This document shows, one piece after another, positions 60,240 through 64,000 of a stretch of 64,000 nt of DNA. The stretch's first letter is position 1, and every line of letters begins with the position of its first letter. Source of the DNA: Afifella pfennigii DSM 17143 (GTDB taxonomy: Bacteria; Pseudomonadota; Alphaproteobacteria; Rhizobiales; Afifellaceae); the NCBI RefSeq assembly GCF_000688515.1, contig NZ_JHZK01000017.1, positions 1 through 64,000 of the forward strand. Reading direction: 5' to 3'. The position numbers and the translations under genes were made by a program. The notes under the pieces are model-generated. The model searched no databases. It was not told where the DNA came from and saw only the letters and a list, made by a program, of their open reading frames with translations.

Positions 60240-60695
60240 CTAGCGCACGGTCCGGCAATCGGCGTCGTAGACGCGCCACGGGTCGAGGCCGAGGACGCAG
60301 AAGGTGACGCCATCGCCGATGGAGGCAAGGCCCATGCCCTTCTCGACGATATAATAGACATCGCGCGTGGTTCCGTCCGTCATCACCGCGTCGGCCGTGC
60401 AATGCTCGGCGAGAATGCGCGCCGGAGCGGTGCCGCTAACGTAGCTGAGGCGGGGATTGAGGAGCGTGTTGATGACGAAGCCACGCTGCCAGGTGTTCTG
60501 CTCCGCCCAGGCGAAACGCTTGGCGATGTAGTTCAGCACCCAGGGCTCCTCGCAGATGCTCGGATCGGCTGGGGCGCTCACCCCGTAGATGCTCGCATCG
60601 TAGCTGCGCTGCAGGTCGGCTGCGCTTGCCGGCGCCGTCACCGGCGACAGGCCGATGATGCCGCCGAGAAGGCCGAGAATGAAGCTTGCCCGCAT
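60240..60695 (-). CDS. Exported Cys-containing protein, unknown function
   Basis: 151 residues. A signal peptide (MRASFILGLLGGIIGLSPV, cut after ASA) is followed by a small domain with CEEPWVLNYIAKRFAWAEQN, EHCTADAVMTDGTTRDVYYI and a late C(VLGLDPWRVYDAD)C pair. I recall similar short exported proteins in Hyphomicrobiales, but they carry no name. Four conserved cysteines suggest two disulfides. It is the first gene of a pair with DUF1176, which starts 13 bases later. I chose the ATG at 60695, where the signal peptide starts. Confidence 0.7.
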   Translation of the reverse strand: MRASFILGLLGGIIGLSPVTAPASAADLQRSYDASIYGVSAPADPSICEEPWVLNYIAKRFAWAEQNTWQRGFVINTLLNPRLSYVSGTAPARILAEHCTADAVMTDGTTRDVYYIVEKGMGLASIGDGVTFCVLGLDPWRVYDADCRTVR

Positions 60696-60910
60696 ATCCG
60701 AAACACCCCGTCTGCCGCGATCGTGAGGAGGAACCATGCGCGCAGGCAACGGCCAAATCAAGCGCCTGGCGCATAACCGCTTCCACCTGTTGCAGACTTG
60801 CCAAACTTCTCGCCGGCTGAGACGATCTGCGGCAATCCGTTTGGTCGGGTGAGCGGGATAGAACGTTCATGTGACAGCGGGGCTCGCGTGACATGGAAGG
60901 AGGCGGCAGG

Positions 60911-62968
60911 ATGAGTGGCAATGCTGGGCACGAAAGGCGCACAGGGCCGCGATGCATCGCCATCGTCGGCCCTTTCGCGAGCGGCAAGACCAGCCTGTTG
61001 GAGGAGATCCTCTTCCGCACCGGCGCCACCGACAAGCCGGGCTCCGTGACGGCGCACAATACGGTCGGCGACGCTTCGCCGGAAGCGCGCGACCATGCCA
61101 TGAGCGTGGAACTGAATTGCGCCACCACCGAGTTCATGGGCGAGCCCTATTGCTTCCTCGATTGTCCCGGCTCGGTGGAATTCGGCTACGAGGCCGATCC
61201 GGTGCTCGCCTGCGTCGATGCGGCGATCGTCGTCGCCGAGCCTGACGAGAAGAAGATCCCGGCCCTGCAGGTGGTGATGAAGCATCTGGAGGAGCGCAAT
61301 ATTCCCCGTCTCCTCTTCTTCAACAAGATCGACAAGGCCTCCGGCAGCGTGCGCGACGCGCTGGAAATGCTGCAGCCGGTCTCCGAGGTGCCGCTGGTCT
61401 TGCGGCAGATGCCGATCTGGCAGGACGGCATCGCCGTCGGCTTCGTCGATCTCGCTCTCGACCGTGCCTTCCTTTACCGCGAGCACGCGCCGAGCGAGGT
61501 CGTGGACATGGCCGAGATGGACCGGCTGCGCTACGAGGAGGCGCGCTTTTCCATGCTGGAATCGCTCGCCGACCACGACGACGCCCTGATGGAACAGTTG
61601 CTGGAGGATATCGAGCCGCCGCGTGACGCGGTCTTTGCCGATCTCGTCACGGAGATGCGCGCCGGCGAGATCGTCCCGGTCTTCCTCGGCTCGGCCGCCA
61701 ATGGCAACGGCATCATGCGCCTGTTGAAGGCGCTGCGCCACGAGGCGCCCGACATATCCGACACGCAGGCGCGCCTCGGCATCGATGCGGCCTCCGGCAC
61801 GCTCGCCCAGGTGATGAAGACCGTCCACACCACCCATGGCGGCAAGCTCTCTCTTGCCCGTGTCCTCGCCGGCAAGATGGAGGATGCGACCGAGCTGGAA
61901 GGCCCGCATGGTGCGGCCAAGGTCTCCGGCATCTTCAAGCTGATGGGCCAGAAGGCGACCAAGCGCGGCGCGGCGAACGCCGGCGAGACCGTCGCCCTCG
62001 GCAAGCTGGAGAGCGCCCAGACGGGCGACACCCTGCTCGTCAAGGGTACCGAAGCGCCAAGGATTGTAACGCCGAAACCGCCGCAGGCGGTGCTGCAGAA
62101 GGTGGTTCAGCCGAGCGAGCGCAAGGACGAGGTGAAGCTCTCCGCCGCGCTCACCAAGCTGGTGGAGGAGGATCCCTCGCTTGTCGTCGTGCATCGTCAG
62201 GATACCGGCGAGACGCTGGTCGGCGGCCAGGGCGAGATGCATCTGCGCGTGGCCCTGGAGCGCCTTGCCGGCAAGAACGGCCTGGCGATCGAGACCGCCG
62301 CGGCCACCGTTCCCTATTGCGAGACCATCCGCGGCTCCGTCACCCAGCGCGGGCGCCACAAGAAGCAGTCGGGCGGCCACGGCCAGTTCGGTGACGTGGT
62401 CCTGGAGATTCGCCCGCTCGGCCGCGGAGAGGGCTTCGCCTTCGCCGACACCATCTCCGGCGGCGTGGTGCCGAAGCAGTATTTCTCCGCCGTCGAGGCC
62501 GGCGCCAGGGAAGCGCTGCAGAACGGTCCGCTCGGCGGCTTTCCGGTGGTCGATGTCGGCGTCACGCTGACGGACGGCTCGTACCATAGCGTCGATTCCT
62601 CCGAGCAGGCCTTCAAGATGGCGGCGATCCTGGCGATGCGTGAGGGCCTGCCGCAATGCGATCCGGTCCTCCTGGAGCCGGTAATGAAGGTGGAGATCGC
62701 CGTGCCGAGCGAGGCCACGCCCAAGGCCAACGCCATCGTCTCCGGCCGTCGCGGCCAGCTCATGGGCTTCGATGCGCGCCCCGGCTGGGAGGGCTGGGAC
62801 GTGGTGGAGGCGATGCTGCCGGAGGCGGAGATCGCCGACCTCATCATCGAGCTGCGCTCAGCCACCCAGGGTGTCGGCTCCTTCACCTTCACCTTCGACC
62901 ATCTGGCCGAGGTGCATGGAAGGCTGGCCGAAGACATCCTGAAAGGCGCCCGGCAGGAAGCGGCCTGA
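60911..62968 (+). CDS. Elongation factor G-like GTPase with altered G3 motif
   Basis: 685 residues with all EF-G domains: G domain (1-265), domains II-V, with RGSVTQRGRHKKQSGGHGQF in domain IV and EIADLIIELRSATQGVGSFT + FTFDHLAEVHGRL at the end. G1 GPFASGKTS and G4 NKID are normal. G3 is DCPGS at residues 84-88, so the catalytic His after DTPG is Ser88, and the switch I RGITI motif is absent. It is therefore not the main translocase; it resembles EF-G-like paralogues of unknown task. The ATG has AAGGAGG 7 bases upstream. It is a single gene, with the rest of the str operon absent. Confidence 0.85.
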   Translation: MSGNAGHERRTGPRCIAIVGPFASGKTSLLEEILFRTGATDKPGSVTAHNTVGDASPEARDHAMSVELNCATTEFMGEPYCFLDCPGSVEFGYEADPVLACVDAAIVVAEPDEKKIPALQVVMKHLEERNIPRLLFFNKIDKASGSVRDALEMLQPVSEVPLVLRQMPIWQDGIAVGFVDLALDRAFLYREHAPSEVVDMAEMDRLRYEEARFSMLESLADHDDALMEQLLEDIEPPRDAVFADLVTEMRAGEIVPVFLGSAANGNGIMRLLKALRHEAPDISDTQARLGIDAASGTLAQVMKTVHTTHGGKLSLARVLAGKMEDATELEGPHGAAKVSGIFKLMGQKATKRGAANAGETVALGKLESAQTGDTLLVKGTEAPRIVTPKPPQAVLQKVVQPSERKDEVKLSAALTKLVEEDPSLVVVHRQDTGETLVGGQGEMHLRVALERLAGKNGLAIETAAATVPYCETIRGSVTQRGRHKKQSGGHGQFGDVVLEIRPLGRGEGFAFADTISGGVVPKQYFSAVEAGAREALQNGPLGGFPVVDVGVTLTDGSYHSVDSSEQAFKMAAILAMREGLPQCDPVLLEPVMKVEIAVPSEATPKANAIVSGRRGQLMGFDARPGWEGWDVVEAMLPEAEIADLIIELRSATQGVGSFTFTFDHLAEVHGRLAEDILKGARQEAA

Positions 62969-62990
62969 AGAGCGGCCGCCGCGCGGGGGT

Positions 62991-63037
62991 GGGGCGGACT
63001 TCCTTCCTCTTTGCGAGCGGGGAGGGAAGGCCGCCCC
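62991..63037. terminator. Extended hairpin between the EF-G-like and LysR genes
   Basis: GGGGCGG (62991-62997) pairs with CCGCCCC (63031-63037), with partial pairing of CTTCC and GGAAG inside. It lies between convergent genes and could serve both. No U tract is directly attached. Confidence 0.35.
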
Positions 63038-63058
63038 GCGGCTAGCGGCGAAAAACTC

Positions 63059-63952
63059 TTAGAATTGCCAGCGCCTGGCGTTGGCGATGAGGAAGTCGCG
63101 GAACACCGTCACCCGGGCGGAATTGCGCAACTCCTCCGGGTAGACGAAATAGGTGTCGAAGGCCGGCACCTCGGCTTCCGGCAGGACGGTGACCAGGCCG
63201 AGCGCGGGATTGACCAGATAGTCCGGCAGCATGGCGATGCCGACGCCGCGCTCCACCGCCTTGCGGATGGCCACGACGTTGTTGACGGTCAGGATCGGCG
63301 TGCGCGCCGTCTCGCCGGGCTCGCGTCCGCTGGTCACCAGGAGGTTCATGTCCCGCAGATAGCCGGGGGCGTTGTCGCCGTAGATGATGATTCGGTGGTT
63401 ATCGAGATCGCTGGTGCTTTTCGGCTGGCCGAAGCGCTTCAGATATTCCGGTGCGGCGTAGACGTGGAAATGCACGGTGAACAGCTTGCGCTGGATGAGA
63501 TCCGGCTGCGTCGGCGCCCGCAGGCGGATCGCCACATCGGCCTCGCGCATGGCGAGGTCGAGCTCGTCGTCGTCGAGCACCACCTGCAGATTGATCTGCG
63601 GATAAAGGTCGATGAATTCGTGCACGCGCGTGGCGAGCCAGGTGGAGCCGAGCCCGACCGTGGTCGTGACCCGCAACGGACCGCTGGGCTGACCCTTGGA
63701 ATCGGCCAGCTCGGTGCGGGTATGCTCAAGCTTCAGGAACACCTCGCGGGCGGTGCGCATCAACAGCTCGCCCTGCTCGGTGAGAATGAGGCCGCGCGCA
63801 TGGCGGTGGAAGAGCGGCACGCCGAGTTCCGCCTCCAAGGCGCTGACCTGACGGCTCACGGCCGACTGGCTCATATTCAGCACATCACCTGCATGCGTGA
63901 ACGAGCCGGCATCGGCCGCCGCGTGAAAGATCCGCAGCTTATCCCAATCCAT
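63059..63952 (-). CDS. LysR-family transcriptional regulator
   Basis: 297 residues. The helix-turn-helix (MDWDKLRIFHAAADAGSFTH, MSQSAVSRQVSALEAELGVP) is followed by the two-lobed effector domain (LRVTTTVGLGSTWLATRVHE to the end). The effector is unknown. The ATG at 63952 has AAGGGGA 5 bases upstream. The target gene is normally divergent and would lie just beyond the right edge of the window. It is convergent with the EF-G-like gene. Confidence 0.92.
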   Translation of the reverse strand: MDWDKLRIFHAAADAGSFTHAGDVLNMSQSAVSRQVSALEAELGVPLFHRHARGLILTEQGELLMRTAREVFLKLEHTRTELADSKGQPSGPLRVTTTVGLGSTWLATRVHEFIDLYPQINLQVVLDDDELDLAMREADVAIRLRAPTQPDLIQRKLFTVHFHVYAAPEYLKRFGQPKSTSDLDNHRIIIYGDNAPGYLRDMNLLVTSGREPGETARTPILTVNNVVAIRKAVERGVGIAMLPDYLVNPALGLVTVLPEAEVPAFDTYFVYPEELRNSARVTVFRDFLIANARRWQF

Positions 63953-64000
63953 TCTTGTCCCCTTCAGGATCGGCACGATCCGGAAGCCCACCCAATCAGT

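Noticed and set aside
1-64000. CRISPR arrays, rRNA, tRNA or prophage
   Set aside because: No regular spacer array, no conserved rRNA or tRNA arm sequences, and no integrase or phage structural genes were recognised. A tRNAscan or Infernal run would be needed to exclude small RNAs.

Overview
The window is GC-rich chromosomal DNA from an alphaproteobacterium, most likely of the order Hyphomicrobiales (Rhizobiales). The signs are the gene clusters typical of that group: MoxR-DUF58-DUF4159 followed by DUF1285, CoA pyrophosphatase and CCA-adding enzyme; lgt, MidA-like methyltransferase and pgeF; uvrC-pgsA-moaD-moaE; YbjN-proC; an Omp25/31-like outer-membrane protein; and separate petA, petB and petC genes. 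Nearly all of it is ordinary core and shell chromosome. I saw no rRNA, tRNA, CRISPR array or prophage. The only mobile DNA is the start of an IS4-type transposase cut by the left edge.

Layout. 0-5 kb: transposase end, then a four-gene operon on the minus strand with an Anbu proteasome-like peptidase, a transglutaminase-like protein, an alpha-E protein and a circularly permuted ATP-grasp enzyme. 5-12 kb: L,D-transpeptidase, hydrolases, YbaK deacylase, metallophosphoesterase, NUDIX, glutathionyl-hydroquinone reductase, pirin, acetyltransferase and a bacterioferritin without the haem-ligand Met. 12-22 kb: the MoxR/DUF58/BatA-like membrane operon, divergent from DUF1285-NUDIX-cca. 22-24.5 kb: a compact two-gene SufC/SufB-like pair with an iron-box-like palindrome upstream. 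24.5-32 kb: hemF, HdeD-like protein, trmL, an ABC exporter and petABC. 32-38.6 kb: apt, then a minus-strand run rplY-pth-ychF-maoC-maoC-sulfotransferase, with chrA upstream. 38.6-44.3 kb: secreted cupredoxin, prs, lipoprotein, pgeF, MidA-like methyltransferase, lgt and ubiK. 44.6-51 kb: YbjN, proC, TetR-like regulator, csaA, and a MarR/OmpR/histidine-kinase operon divergent from ilvE. 51-59 kb: moaE, moaD, pgsA, uvrC, gnd, FolM-like SDR, Ca/Na antiporter, glycosyltransferase and an outer-membrane barrel. 59-64 kb: two exported proteins, an EF-G-like GTPase with a changed G3 motif, and a LysR regulator.

The best candidates for poorly described biology are the orphan SufCB-like pair with its putative iron-responsive operator, the Anbu operon, the tandem-MaoC/sulfotransferase tail of the ychF operon, and the EF-G-like protein lacking the catalytic His. 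Several small non-coding structures also merit a look: four tandem repeats in the moxR/DUF1285 promoter region, a long inverted repeat before the cupredoxin gene, a palindrome on the MarR start codon, and three copies of the moaD 3' end. Where a gene has more than one possible start, the entry gives my choice and the alternatives.
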